NCBI GenBank assembly: GCA_963725415.1
Contig: CAVRZY010000123.1
Coordinates: forward strand, 1 to 36,765
Source: CAVRZY01 sp963725415
GTDB taxonomy: Bacteria > Acidobacteriota > Terriglobia > Bryobacterales > Bryobacteraceae
Direction of reading: 5' to 3'
DNA length: 36,765 bases
The notes below the pieces were generated by a model that was not told the origin of the DNA, did not search any database, and worked only from the letters and a program-made list of their open reading frames with translations. The translations under genes and the position numbers were made by a program. Shown here one piece after another: positions 1 through 8,855 of the stretch (its first letter is position 1; each line of letters opens with the position of its first letter).

Positions 1-82
<82 letters not shown>

Positions 83-145
83 GCTGACCGCTCGCGGCAC
101 TCGACGCCGTGCACGCGGAGCATTCGCAGGAGTTCGGAACCTGAA

Positions 146-292
146 GCTTTCCACGGGTTCCGCGTCGGGCCGCAGCGCGGCCCCGCCGCTCCACCCGTGG
201 CTACAATCCGCCGCCCCGTTGGGGCGAAAAGAGGAGAGAAAAAGGGGCCGGGGACCCTTTCCCTCTTCCGCTTTCCACGGGTTCCGCGTCGG
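146..292. repeat. Intergenic-type repeat bounded by a 23-bp direct repeat
   Basis: A 23-base sequence beginning gctttccacgggttccgcgt occurs at 146-168 and again, identically, at 270-292, 124 bases apart. Between them lie GC palindromes (for example cgcagcgcg near 171-179 and ccccgttgggg near 214-224) and purine-rich runs. The texture is that of a dispersed extragenic element. The coding character of the adjacent minus-strand gene stops at its edge, so it may have inserted into or replaced the 3' part of that gene. Confidence 0.55.
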
Positions 293-783
293 TCAGATGC
301 GCGCACGGACGGGTTTGATGGAACCGCCTGGAACACAGGCGGCGCCTGCTGCATGAACGCCGGCAACTCCGCGCCGCGCGCGAACGTCACCCACCGCTGG
401 TGCTCGGGGGTGAGCGCCTCCAGCGCCTTCTCATCTTTCTGCGAGCGTGCCAGCGCCAGCCGTGTCTCGAAGAGCCGGCCCAGTTCCTGCGCTTGCTGTA
501 TACGCAGCCGCTCCAGCGCCAGGAGCGCGACACCCGCGTCGGGGTCGCCGGTGGCGTGCCGCTCCAGCGACTCGCGCACCAGCGGCAGGCGCAGACGGGC
601 GAGACGGTTGAGAATGGCGCGGCGAATCGCGGGATCGGGATCTTTGTCGGCCTGCTCCAGCAGTTCGCCGACCATCGACTGGTTGAACTGCCTCAACTTC
701 TGCTGGACCGCCGCCAGACGCTCCTTGGGCGACTCCGCGGGCGCCTGCAAAAGAAGAAGGACCAGGAATAGGTACAGATTCAC
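290..783 (-). CDS. Exported helical-repeat (HEAT-like) protein, N-terminal part only
   Basis: The start is the GTG at 783-781, preceded by AGGAG at a good distance (TTTAGGAGCGAAAAAGTG). The first 14 residues (VNLYLFLVLLLLQAP) look like a short signal peptide. After it comes a charged alpha-helical segment with HEAT-like pairs such as DPDPAIRRAILNRLARLRLP and DPDAGVALLALERLRI, ending near AFMQQAPPVFQAV. After about residue 165 the frame enters the 146-292 repeat, becomes Arg/Pro-rich and runs without a stop to the window edge, so the native C-terminus is missing. A similar N-terminus precedes metallophosphoesterase domains in some acidobacterial proteins; that is a recollection, and no catalytic domain is visible here. 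Function unknown. Confidence 0.6.
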
Positions 784-862
784 TTTTTCGCTCCTAAAGT
801 CATAGTAGCTCGCCAGGACGTGCCTCAAGCCGCGTGTGCGCGGTAGCGTCCACGACGCCGGA

Positions 863-1981
863 TCAGCGCCTCGCCACTTTCAGCGTAGGCGAGCCGGTAT
901 TAGCAATCTCTTCCCAACGGTAGACCAGGAAATTCTTCGGGCCGGCGTTCATCACGACCAGCAGGCCGTTGGGGAACTGCGGCCCGAGCCTGACGGAAAC
1001 GGCCTCGATGCCGTCGGTGCCGTCGGCGCCGCCGCGGACACATTTGATCATCTGCGCATGGTCATGCGGCCCGCCCGGCCCTCCTTCCCGGCGATAGATG
1101 TGATAGTGGCTGTTGCCGTCGATCTGGTCGGTGCAGATGATGTAGCCGGTGCCGTCGTCGCGCGCGTAGATGGCAATGCCTTCCTGGTCGGCGGCGAATT
1201 CCTTTCGGCCGAAGTGCGCCAGCTCGCGCCCGGCGCCGGGATGGTCGGGATCGGCGTGCCATTTGTGGATGCCATTGCCCTCATCCGCGTAATAGACATA
1301 GCCGAGAGCGTCGTCCACCGCGATGGCCTCGATCTCCTTGGCGCCGCTGAAGCCGCCGAACCGGCGCACCTGAGTGGCCTTGACGCAGCCCTCGCCGTCG
1401 TCCTCCAGCCGGTACTCCCACAGATACCCCTGCCGCGGTCCGGTCTTCGGACTGATGATGGCGAATACGGCGCCGTCGCGGGGGCGGCGATAGAGTGCGA
1501 TGCCCATAGGCTCCGAGCGCTCGCCCGTTTCACCCGCGAGCACCGGCGCGCCGCCACCGGAGGAAATGTCGGTCAGGGGGCCGCCATCGCGCGGAATCTT
1601 GAAGATCCGCAACCGATGCTTCAGCCGCTCGGTGAGGACCGCGATGTCGGCCGGCTGCCCTCCTACCACCAAGCCGTACTCGATATCAACGTTATTGGGC
1701 CGGTCGAGTCCCGAGATGGTCTGGCGGATTTTCCCGTCCAGGCCGAAGACCACCAGCGCGCCTGAGGGTGCCGCTATTTTGTTGGTGCCCACGATCAGAC
1801 TCTGGGCCGGGTCGGAAGGATGCACCCAGACGGCGGGATCGTCCGGGTCGTCCGAAACCGGGGCTGTGGCCAGGGTCGGGCGAATGTCTACCGACGGATG
1901 CGGTGGCCGGGGACAGGTGGCCAATGCCAGCAACAGCGGAAAAAGGACCCCGGCGCGTACAGCGGGCGGTTTGTTAGACAC
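863..1981 (-). CDS. Beta-propeller phytase (3-phytase), exported
   Basis: A 372-residue protein of the beta-propeller phytase family, which releases phosphate stepwise from myo-inositol hexakisphosphate using calcium. Family motifs are in order: DPDDPAVWVHP (45-55), RPNNVDIEYG (94-103), EPMGIALYR (157-165), EIEAIAVDD (216-224), YYADEGNGIHKW (230-241), DQEGIAIY (265-272) and NSHYHIYRR (290-298). The N-terminus has a hydrophobic stretch ending LLALATC, a signal peptide or weak lipobox, so it is probably periplasmic or lipid-anchored. It starts with GTG, has only a weak Shine-Dalgarno, and lies 24 bases behind the TonB-dependent receptor on the same strand, so they are likely co-transcribed. Length is normal for the family. 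EC 3.1.3.8 follows from family membership; the product pattern was not tested. Confidence 0.93.
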   Translation of the reverse strand: MSNKPPAVRAGVLFPLLLALATCPRPPHPSVDIRPTLATAPVSDDPDDPAVWVHPSDPAQSLIVGTNKIAAPSGALVVFGLDGKIRQTISGLDRPNNVDIEYGLVVGGQPADIAVLTERLKHRLRIFKIPRDGGPLTDISSGGGAPVLAGETGERSEPMGIALYRRPRDGAVFAIISPKTGPRQGYLWEYRLEDDGEGCVKATQVRRFGGFSGAKEIEAIAVDDALGYVYYADEGNGIHKWHADPDHPGAGRELAHFGRKEFAADQEGIAIYARDDGTGYIICTDQIDGNSHYHIYRREGGPGGPHDHAQMIKCVRGGADGTDGIEAVSVRLGPQFPNGLLVVMNAGPKNFLVYRWEEIANTGSPTLKVARR

Positions 1982-2005
1982 GGGTTTTGTTGTGCGCTTT
2001 ACCGC

Positions 2006-4972
2006 TCAGAAGTTCAGGCGCATCGCGAGTTGCAACTGCCGCGCGGTGCCCGAGCCGATGGTGCGGTTCAGGCCGGAGCTGACGATGCCAAAGCTCGCCG
2101 GAGACGTCCAGGTCGATCCCGGGTTGGCCGCCTGAGTGAAGTTGAACAGATTGAATGCTTCAAAACGCAAGGTGATGGTCTTCTTTTCCGTGATGTGATT
2201 GACCTTTTGAAGCGACCAGTCAACCTGCCCCGCGCCGGGGCCGCGGGCGATTCCACGTCCAAGGTTGCCCCAGGTGCGGCTGGCCGGAGTGGCGAAGGCG
2301 GCCGGGTTGTACCAGTTATTGTAAGTCCGGCCACCTGCCGGGTAGATCGAGACGCCGGGGACGAGGTTGGGCCGCGGGTCGCGGCTGTTGCCGTCCGGGA
2401 GGTCGTTGGTGCTGCGCGACATGGTGATGTTCAGCACGCGGCCGGTGCGCATGGTCCAGATGCCGCTCATTTCCCAGCCTCCCAGGATGCGCGCCGCCGG
2501 GCCGCTGGTCAGGTATTTCTGGCCCTTGCCGAACGGCACCCCGTACACCCAGTTGCTGGTAAAGGTTTGCCGGACGTCCTGGGCGCTGTTGCCGCGGTCG
2601 CAGGCCCGGCAGTCGCTGTTCTGCGGCCGGGCGCCTTCGCCCGCGCCGACGCTCATGTCGTTGATCGAGTGCGACCACATGTACTCGGTGCCCCAGTTGA
2701 GGCCGCGCGCCACACGCCGGTGCAGCGAAACCTGCAAGGCGTTGAAGTTGCTGTTGCCGTCATAGCGTTTCTCGTCGATGCGGCCGAAGGTCGGCAGCAT
2801 GCGGGTCCGGGTCACCAGGTCCAGGCGGTTAATGTCCAGACGCGCGAAAAGCTTCTTGCCCACGCTGCCGTTGTAGGCTACCTGGGTCATGAAGCCGGCG
2901 ACGAGTTCCTGTTGGATGGAGAGGCCCCAATTGGCGCTGTACAGGTCGGTGCGGTCGCGCTGCATGGAGCGCGGGGTAATCCCGACTTCCTTTGCCAGGC
3001 CGAGGTAGGGCGCGATCGGATACGAAAGGGCCGGAGCTTCGGCCCTGGTCAGCGAGTAATTGCTGATGTAGTTGTCCAGGGGTGTGTTGACGTCGTCCAC
3101 CTGTCCGGGGCCGTGGTAGATGCCGGCGCCGGTGCGGATGACGGTCTTGCCCTTCAGCGCCTTGGGCGCCCAGGCCAGGCCGACACGCGGATCGAAGTTG
3201 TTGTGGTCGGGCTTGTACCACTGCGTACCCATGGGGCAGAAACCCTTGCACTCCCACGCGTCGAAGACGCGGTAGCGGTCGCGCACTTCGCTGTTTACCC
3301 CGTACACCTCGTAGCGCAGGCCAAGGTTCAGGGTCAACTCAGGCGTGATCTTGAAGTCGTTCTGCATGAACGCCATGTACATCCACTTGCGCGTACCCTG
3401 CATGGGATATCCGGAGTTGACGGCCACGTCGTTCACCTGGTTGTTCAGGAATGCCGGACGGCTCGCGTACGTGATCACATTAGCGGCATTCAGAGGATCG
3501 CCCACATTAACGTGGATGCGCCGGATTTCGCCGCCGAACTTGAGCGAATGGCGGCCGCGGGAGATCGCCACGTTATCGATCAGCGAGTAGGAGGTGCCCG
3601 CCTCCACCGCGACGTTATTGTCGTTCAGCGACGTGAACCCGGAAATGTTGATGGTCTCCTGTTTGAATGGCCCAAGCGAAGTCCGGGTCATGGGTTCCCG
3701 GTTGACACCGGCCTTGATCTCGTTTACGAAGGTTGGGGTAAAGATCCGCTGGTACTGCAGGACAAAGTGGGTCGGCACCAGTTTGGTCAGCGTGCGATCT
3801 CCCGGGATGGCCGTATAGGGGATATCGACGTCTCCGTTGTCCGTGCTGAAGCGGGCGTACAAGTTGTTGTTGTCGTTAAAGCGATGGTCGACGCGAATCG
3901 ACCCGGAATTCTCGGTCCACATATTGCTTTGGTCTATTTCAAGGCGGTTGATGTCGGGATCCGAGGTGGTGACGTTGCCGGCCGGATAGGCGGCCAGGAT
4001 CGGCTGGATGCCCGGGTTGGTTGCCCGGGCTTTAAAGGCCGCGCTGGGCACTTCGCCGCGCATGGTCTGGGAAAGGCGCTGCCGCAAGCCTTCGTAGTTG
4101 ACGTAGAAGAAGGTCCGGTTCTTGATGATCGGTCCGCCGATGTTCCCGCCGAACTGGTTCAGCCGGAACGGCTGCTTTGAGGTATCGAAGGGGTTGCGGG
4201 CGTCGAAGACATTGTTCCGGACGAACTCGAAGAGGCCACCGTGAAATTCGTTCGTGCCGCCCTTCGAGACCAGGTTGATCTGCGCGCCGCCGCCGGAGCC
4301 GGATTCGGCCGAGTACAACGAGGAGTTGACGCGGAATTCGGCGATGCTGTCCGTGCTGACAACCAGCCGCAGATCCGCTTCCATGGTCTGGTCCTTCACG
4401 CCGCTGGCGTCGACGCCGTCGTACATGAAGTTGTTGTCGTCGTTCGACCGGCCCGAGAACCGGATACTCCCCATGTCGCCCGCGCCCGTGTTGATGGCGC
4501 CCGGCGCCAGCAACATCAGGCTGGCCCAACTGCGGCCGTTGAGCGGTATCTCGCGCACCTGCTGTGAGCCGATGACGTTGCCGATAGCGGCCGACTCGCG
4601 GTCGAGTACGGTAGCCTGGGCTTCCACAGTGATGGCCGCGGCTCCCCCGGCGACTTCCAGGGCCACGTCCACGGTGCGGTTGTCACCCACACCCAGGCGC
4701 ACGTCCTTGATGGAGACCGTGTTGAAGCCTTGCGCCGAAACGAGCACAGTGTAATTGCCGATGGGCAGACCGGCGAACGAGAAATTCCCCGAGGCGCCGG
4801 ACTGCATCTCGCGGCGCAGCCCCGTGTCGGGCGCGGTGATCACTATCTTGGCGTTAGGCACCACCGCCCCGCTGGGGTCGGTCACGGTGCCGACCAGCGT
4901 GGCGCGGTCAACCTGTGCGAACCCAACCGATGCAAGGACCAAGACAATCAAAAAAGGAATCCAATGTCGCAT
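2006..4972 (-). CDS. TonB-dependent receptor, Oar-like, with carboxypeptidase-regulatory-like domain
   Basis: An outer-membrane protein of about 988 residues. It has a signal peptide (MRHWIPFLIVLVLASVGFAQ), an N-terminal carboxypeptidase-regulatory-like beta domain (about 21-105: LVGTVTDPSGAVVPNAKIVI ... GNFSFAGLPIGNYTV), a plug region (about 120-230) and a beta-barrel ending in LAMRLNF with C-terminal Phe, as expected for barrel assembly. This architecture is typical of acidobacterial receptors. An ATG five codons upstream (4987) is possible, but GGAGG lies eight bases before the ATG at 4972, so that start was preferred. The phytase gene follows on the same strand, and a LacI-type operator lies downstream of its promoter. 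Its ligand is unknown; uptake of phytate or inositol phosphates is inferred from context only. Confidence 0.93.
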   Translation of the reverse strand: MRHWIPFLIVLVLASVGFAQVDRATLVGTVTDPSGAVVPNAKIVITAPDTGLRREMQSGASGNFSFAGLPIGNYTVLVSAQGFNTVSIKDVRLGVGDNRTVDVALEVAGGAAAITVEAQATVLDRESAAIGNVIGSQQVREIPLNGRSWASLMLLAPGAINTGAGDMGSIRFSGRSNDDNNFMYDGVDASGVKDQTMEADLRLVVSTDSIAEFRVNSSLYSAESGSGGGAQINLVSKGGTNEFHGGLFEFVRNNVFDARNPFDTSKQPFRLNQFGGNIGGPIIKNRTFFYVNYEGLRQRLSQTMRGEVPSAAFKARATNPGIQPILAAYPAGNVTTSDPDINRLEIDQSNMWTENSGSIRVDHRFNDNNNLYARFSTDNGDVDIPYTAIPGDRTLTKLVPTHFVLQYQRIFTPTFVNEIKAGVNREPMTRTSLGPFKQETINISGFTSLNDNNVAVEAGTSYSLIDNVAISRGRHSLKFGGEIRRIHVNVGDPLNAANVITYASRPAFLNNQVNDVAVNSGYPMQGTRKWMYMAFMQNDFKITPELTLNLGLRYEVYGVNSEVRDRYRVFDAWECKGFCPMGTQWYKPDHNNFDPRVGLAWAPKALKGKTVIRTGAGIYHGPGQVDDVNTPLDNYISNYSLTRAEAPALSYPIAPYLGLAKEVGITPRSMQRDRTDLYSANWGLSIQQELVAGFMTQVAYNGSVGKKLFARLDINRLDLVTRTRMLPTFGRIDEKRYDGNSNFNALQVSLHRRVARGLNWGTEYMWSHSINDMSVGAGEGARPQNSDCRACDRGNSAQDVRQTFTSNWVYGVPFGKGQKYLTSGPAARILGGWEMSGIWTMRTGRVLNITMSRSTNDLPDGNSRDPRPNLVPGVSIYPAGGRTYNNWYNPAAFATPASRTWGNLGRGIARGPGAGQVDWSLQKVNHITEKKTITLRFEAFNLFNFTQAANPGSTWTSPASFGIVSSGLNRTIGSGTARQLQLAMRLNF

Positions 4973-5060
4973 AAATTCTCCCTCCATTGCGTCCTACAGC
5001 GCGCAGGCACCCGCCCGGCAGTCACAGTCCGAAACCGAACCACGGCTGGGTGTGGAAGCC

Positions 5061-5074
5061 TGCAAACGTATTCA
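5061..5074 (-). promoter_or_regulatory. LacI-type operator in the TonB receptor/phytase leader
   Basis: On the minus strand this reads TGAATACGTTTGCA, an imperfect palindrome with a central ACGT. It differs at one base of 14 from the site at 5353-5366. It lies 12 bases downstream of the receptor's -10 box, around +6 to +20, where a bound repressor would block initiation or elongation. The match to LacI-family operators (palindrome centred on CG) and the adjacent lacI-type gene support the call. Confidence 0.7.
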
Positions 5075-5086
5075 ATGGTCCAGTAC

Positions 5087-5116
5087 AGTATATGGCGGCT
5101 TCAGGAATCTTGTCAA
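5087..5116 (-). promoter_or_regulatory. Sigma-70-type promoter of the receptor-phytase unit
   Basis: On the minus strand there is TTGACA (5116-5111), an 18-base spacer and TATACT (5092-5087). Transcription would start near 5080, giving a leader of about 108 bases before the ATG at 4972. The rest of the region between the two divergent units (4973-5367) holds no convincing gene. Confidence 0.65.
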
Positions 5117-5323
5117 GTTGTTTAACTTCACAACATTAGCCCGGGATAGCCCCACCGGCTGAAGGCTCGCTCACCCGTGGGAATGAGCAGGTTATTCATG
5201 CACACGTCTTCATACCCGCAAGCTCGCGGATTTCAAAGCTTTGCTTCCGCTGCCCCCCTTGCCTAGGTGCTGCTGCCGCTGTCCGACGCCCAGGGAGCGG
5301 AGTTAGCGATAAAGGAGGGAGCG

Positions 5324-5353
5324 TTGACAGGAGAGCCAAAATCAGGCTATCAT
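5324..5353 (+). promoter_or_regulatory. Sigma-70-type promoter of the lacI-ABC-iol unit
   Basis: TTGACA (5324-5329), an 18-base spacer and TATCAT (5348-5353) make a near-consensus promoter. Transcription would begin around 5360, only a few bases before the regulator's likely ATG at 5368, so the first message would be nearly leaderless. Confidence 0.65.
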
Positions 5354-5366
5354 GAACACGTTTGCA
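5353..5366 (+). promoter_or_regulatory. LacI-type operator overlapping the lacI start region
   Basis: TGAACACGTTTGCA matches its own reverse complement at 10 of 14 positions with central ACGT, and matches the receptor-side site (5061-5074, minus strand) at 13 of 14. It begins at the last base of the -10 box and ends two bases before the ATG, so binding would occlude the transcription start and the translation start. Autoregulation is inferred. Confidence 0.7.
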
Positions 5367-5367
5367 C

Positions 5368-6408
5368 ATGGTTTCCATTAAGGACATCGCGCGCGCCGCT
5401 CACGTCTCCCACGCCACGGTCTCCCGGGCGCTCCGCAACAGCCCCCTGGTGAAGCCTGAGACTGTGGTCCTGGTTCGCAAGGTCGCTGAGGAGCAAGGAT
5501 ACACGGTCAGCGCCGTGGCCCGCAGCTTGGTCACCAAGCGAACCGACACCATCGGCGTCGTGGTGACGAGCATCGCCAATCCCTTCGTTGGAGAAGTGGT
5601 CAGCGGCATCGAGGAGTTCGCGCTGGCGCATGGCTATTCTGTATTCCTGGCCACCTGTCACGCCGATCCCGCCCGGGAACTTCGCGCCGTACAGTCCTTC
5701 CACGAACGCCGCGTGGACGGGATCCTGGTGAACTCGTCGCGCGTGGGCGCCCTGTACCTGCCGCTGCTGGCGGATATGAAGGTGCCGATCGTGCTGATCA
5801 ACAATCAGTACCCTGGCGAGTTCGTTCACTCGGTGACCATCGACAACCTCAATGCTGCCCGGGATGCCACGCGACACTTGGTGGATCTGGGCCACAAACG
5901 CATTGGCTACCTCGGCAACCAATTTGGCCTTCAGGCGGACACGGACCGCTTCGCCGGCTACCGGCAGATCCTGGAGGAAGCGGACATCGGCTTTCAGCCA
6001 GAGCTGGTGGCGCACGGGGATGGGAGGCCAGAAGGGGGAATGCACGCCATGGCGCGGCTGCTGGCGCTGCCGGAGCCCCCAACGGCGGTTTTCTGCTACA
6101 ACGACATGGAAGCGCTGGGCGCCATGCGGGCGGCGCGCGAACATGGTCTGAGCATTCCGGGCGACCTTTCGGTGGTCGGGCTGGACGACCTGTTCCTGGC
6201 GTCCTACACCGATCCGCCGCTGACCACTGTTCAGCAGCCCAAGCAGCAGATGGGACGCCTGGCCGCGCAGATCTTGCTGGAGCTGCTCTCCGGCGGCAAG
6301 CCCGAGAGCCGTGTGACGCTCGCCGGTACGCTCATCGTGCGGCAATCGACCGCGCCGCCGCGGAGCGCGAGGCCGGGCAGGTCTACAGACGTGTTGGCCG
6401 CTGGATAG
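5368..6408 (+). CDS. LacI-family transcriptional regulator
   Basis: 346 residues. The N-terminal helix-turn-helix (VSIKDIARAAHVSHATVSRA, 2-21) and hinge (about 45-58) are followed by a periplasmic-binding-protein-like sensor domain (TIGVVVTSIANPFVGEVVSG onward) with the usual LacI C-terminal pattern (SVVGLDD, LTTVQQPKQQMG). ATG 5368 was chosen because family members start right before the helix-turn-helix; a TTG two codons upstream is possible. It is the first gene of the plus-strand unit, with the ABC ATPase four bases after its stop. Two matching operators lie in the divergent intergenic region, so it probably represses both units and is released by an inositol-related ligand. The ligand is inferred from the neighbouring genes. 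Confidence 0.92.
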   Translation: MVSIKDIARAAHVSHATVSRALRNSPLVKPETVVLVRKVAEEQGYTVSAVARSLVTKRTDTIGVVVTSIANPFVGEVVSGIEEFALAHGYSVFLATCHADPARELRAVQSFHERRVDGILVNSSRVGALYLPLLADMKVPIVLINNQYPGEFVHSVTIDNLNAARDATRHLVDLGHKRIGYLGNQFGLQADTDRFAGYRQILEEADIGFQPELVAHGDGRPEGGMHAMARLLALPEPPTAVFCYNDMEALGAMRAAREHGLSIPGDLSVVGLDDLFLASYTDPPLTTVQQPKQQMGRLAAQILLELLSGGKPESRVTLAGTLIVRQSTAPPRSARPGRSTDVLAAG

Positions 6409-6412
6409 CACC

Positions 6413-7891
6413 ATGGCGTCAACGGACTCTTCCGCACGCCTGCTGGAACTGCAGAGCATTTCCAAGTCCTTTAGCGGCGTCAGGGTGCTCGAGGACGTGG
6501 ACTTCGACGTGCTTCCGGGTGAGGTGCATGCCCTGGTGGGCGAGAATGGCGCCGGCAAGTCCACCCTCATGAACATCGTCAGCGGCGTGGTTCCCGCCGA
6601 TGCCGGGCAGATCTTGTGGGAGGGCCGGCCGGTGCGCCTGCGCAGCCCTCGTGAGGCGCAGAACCTGGGCATCAGCTTCGTGCACCAGGAACTGGCCCTG
6701 GCGCCGCAGTTGAGCGCGGCGGAGAACATCTTCCTGGGCCGCCACCCGGCTGCCCGCGGCTGGGTGCGGTGGAGGGAAATTCACGAGCGGGCGCGGGAGT
6801 TGCTGCGGGAACTGGGGCACGCCATCGATCCGTGGCGCCCGGTTGCCAGCCTGAGCCTGGCGGAGCGGCAACTGGTCGAAATCGCCCGCGCGCTGGCCTT
6901 CCAAACCCGGCTTATAATCATGGACGAGCCTACCGCTCCGCTGCCGGAGACGGATGCCGAGAGGCTGTTCCGGACTATTCGGCACTTGCGGGAGCGCGGT
7001 GTCAGCGTGATCTTCATTTCGCACCGGCTGAAGGAGGTATTTCAGGTCTCGGATCGCGTGACGGTGCTGCGCGACGGCAAGCGCGTGCTTACGACGCAGA
7101 CCGCTGGCGCCGGCCTGGATGACCTGGTGCGGGCCATGGTGGGGACGGAGCTGAAGGAACGATTCTGGATCCAATCCGCCGCTGCGGTGGAGGCCGAGGA
7201 GGCCCTCCGCGTGGAGGGATCCGTCAATCTGGTGGTGCGCCGGGGCGAGGTCGTGGGGCTGGCCGGGCTGGCGGGCGCAGGCCGCACGGAGCTGCTCGAG
7301 TGGATCTTCGGGGCCGGCGAACCGCACGCCGGGCGGCTTTTCGTGAGCGGCCGGCCGGTGAGGGTGCGGACGCCCCGCGACGCCATCCGACATCGCCTGG
7401 CCCTGGTGCCCGATGACCGCAAGGCAAAAGGGCTGGTGCCGGGCGCTTCCTTGCGCGTGAATATCGCGCTGGCCGGGGGTCGCAACCGCTGGTTCATACG
7501 CGCCGCCGACGAGAAGCAGGCGGCCGGGCAGTTGATCGGCGAGTTGCGCATCAAGGCCACCGGGCTGGACCAGCCCGTGCTGTACCTGAGCGGCGGCAAC
7601 CAGCAGAAGGCGGTGTTGGCGAAATGGCTGTTCGCGGGCGCCAGCGTGTATCTGCTGGACGAGCCTACGCGCGGCATTGATGTCCGGTCGAAGGCCGAGA
7701 TTTACGATCTGGTCCGGGCGCTGGCCCGGGGTGGCGCAGCCGTGCTGCTGGCTTCTTCCGAACTGGAGGAGCTCTTGCGCCTGGCGGACCGCATCGTGGT
7801 CATGCACCGCGGGCGGATCGCAGGCGAACTGCCGCGCGCCCAGGCAACTGAGGAACGCATCATGCAACTGGCAACAGGGGGTGGCGATTGA
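6413..7891 (+). CDS. Sugar ABC transporter, double ATP-binding subunit (RbsA/MglA type)
   Basis: 492 residues with two fused ABC domains. Domain 1 has Walker A GENGAGKST (43-51), signature-like LSLAERQ (147-153) and Walker B LIIMDE (167-172). Domain 2 has a degenerate P-loop GLAGAGRTE (285-293), LSGGNQQK (392-399) and LLDEPTRGID (414-423). One intact and one degenerate site is normal for this carbohydrate class (CUT2), which powers uptake of monosaccharides and cyclitols at the inner membrane. Its stop overlaps the permease start by four bases (TTGA), so translation is probably coupled. Because the genes behind it encode inositol catabolism, inositol is the likely cargo; ribose or another sugar cannot be excluded from sequence. 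Confidence 0.92.
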   Translation: MASTDSSARLLELQSISKSFSGVRVLEDVDFDVLPGEVHALVGENGAGKSTLMNIVSGVVPADAGQILWEGRPVRLRSPREAQNLGISFVHQELALAPQLSAAENIFLGRHPAARGWVRWREIHERARELLRELGHAIDPWRPVASLSLAERQLVEIARALAFQTRLIIMDEPTAPLPETDAERLFRTIRHLRERGVSVIFISHRLKEVFQVSDRVTVLRDGKRVLTTQTAGAGLDDLVRAMVGTELKERFWIQSAAAVEAEEALRVEGSVNLVVRRGEVVGLAGLAGAGRTELLEWIFGAGEPHAGRLFVSGRPVRVRTPRDAIRHRLALVPDDRKAKGLVPGASLRVNIALAGGRNRWFIRAADEKQAAGQLIGELRIKATGLDQPVLYLSGGNQQKAVLAKWLFAGASVYLLDEPTRGIDVRSKAEIYDLVRALARGGAAVLLASSELEELLRLADRIVVMHRGRIAGELPRAQATEERIMQLATGGGD

Positions 7892-8853
7892 GCGGAGCGC
7901 CCGCGGTGGTGCTGCGGCGCTTCGGGCCGCTGCTGGGCCTGCTGGCGCTGTGCGCCGCGCTGGGCCTTCTGTCGCGTCACTTCCTGAAGTTCGACAACCT
8001 GATCAACGTGTTTCGCCAGTCCGCGGTGAACGCCCTGCTGTCGCTGGGGCAACTGGTGGTAATCATCACCGCCGGCATCGATCTGTCGGTGGGCTCGATC
8101 CTGGGCCTGTGCTGCGTGCTGGTGGCGCTGCTGCTGAAGGCCGGCGTGCCGCCGGCGCTCAGCGTGCTGGCGGCTCTGGCGATCGGCGTCGCGCTGGGCG
8201 GTTTCAATGGCGTGCTGCTGACCAAACTGCGCCTGCCGCACCCGTTTATTCCGACGCTCGGCATGATGAACGTGGCGCGCGGACTGGCCCTGGTGATCTC
8301 GGGCGGATTCCCCATCTCGGAACTGCCGGCCGGCTTTCGATTCTGGGGAGCGGGCTCGCTGGCCTGGATTCCGGCGCCGGTGATCCTGGTGGTGCTGTTC
8401 TACGTGGTGTTTCACGTCTTCCTGACTCGCACCACGGCGGGCCGCGACGTCTACGCGATCGGCGGCAACAAGCAAGCGGCGCTGCTTTCGGGCGTGCCGG
8501 TGGACGCGCGGTTGATCCTGGTATATGCGCTGAGCGGGCTAATGGCCGCGACGGGCGCGGTCGTGCTGGCGGGCCGCATGAACTCGGGCTTTCCACTGGC
8601 CGGCGTGGGGGCCGAACTGGACTCGATTGCGGCGGTGATCATCGGCGGGGCGAGCTTCTTCGGCGGCGTCGGCACGGTGGGTGGTACGCTGGTGGGCGCC
8701 CTGATCATGGGCGTGCTGCGCAACGGGTTGAACCTGCTGAACGTTTCGGCCCACTGGCAGATCGTGGTGATTGGGGCGGTGATCGTGGCCGCGGTGTGGG
8801 TGGACGTGGTGCGGCAGCGCGCGGCCGAGAAGGGCCGCGCCGGGGGGACATAA
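7888..8853 (+). CDS. Sugar ABC transporter permease (RbsC type)
   Basis: A 321-residue integral membrane protein of the BPD_transp_2/RbsC family with about eight to ten hydrophobic segments. It carries the characteristic C-terminal glycine-rich stretch IGGASFFGGVGTVGGTLVGA followed by LIMGVL. The start is a TTG sharing four bases with the ATPase stop. It forms the membrane channel of the CUT2 transporter and is followed two bases after its stop by the binding-protein gene. An ABC order of ATPase, permease, binding protein is one common arrangement. Confidence 0.9.
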   Translation: MSGAPAVVLRRFGPLLGLLALCAALGLLSRHFLKFDNLINVFRQSAVNALLSLGQLVVIITAGIDLSVGSILGLCCVLVALLLKAGVPPALSVLAALAIGVALGGFNGVLLTKLRLPHPFIPTLGMMNVARGLALVISGGFPISELPAGFRFWGAGSLAWIPAPVILVVLFYVVFHVFLTRTTAGRDVYAIGGNKQAALLSGVPVDARLILVYALSGLMAATGAVVLAGRMNSGFPLAGVGAELDSIAAVIIGGASFFGGVGTVGGTLVGALIMGVLRNGLNLLNVSAHWQIVVIGAVIVAAVWVDVVRQRAAEKGRAGGT

Positions 8854-8855
8854 CG

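Noticed and set aside
1820..4180. Long plus-strand open frame (786 codons) opposite the TonB receptor
   Set aside because: Composition is Val/Ala/Gly/Arg-rich with no motif, and the opposite strand encodes a clear receptor; it is the antisense shadow of a GC-rich gene.
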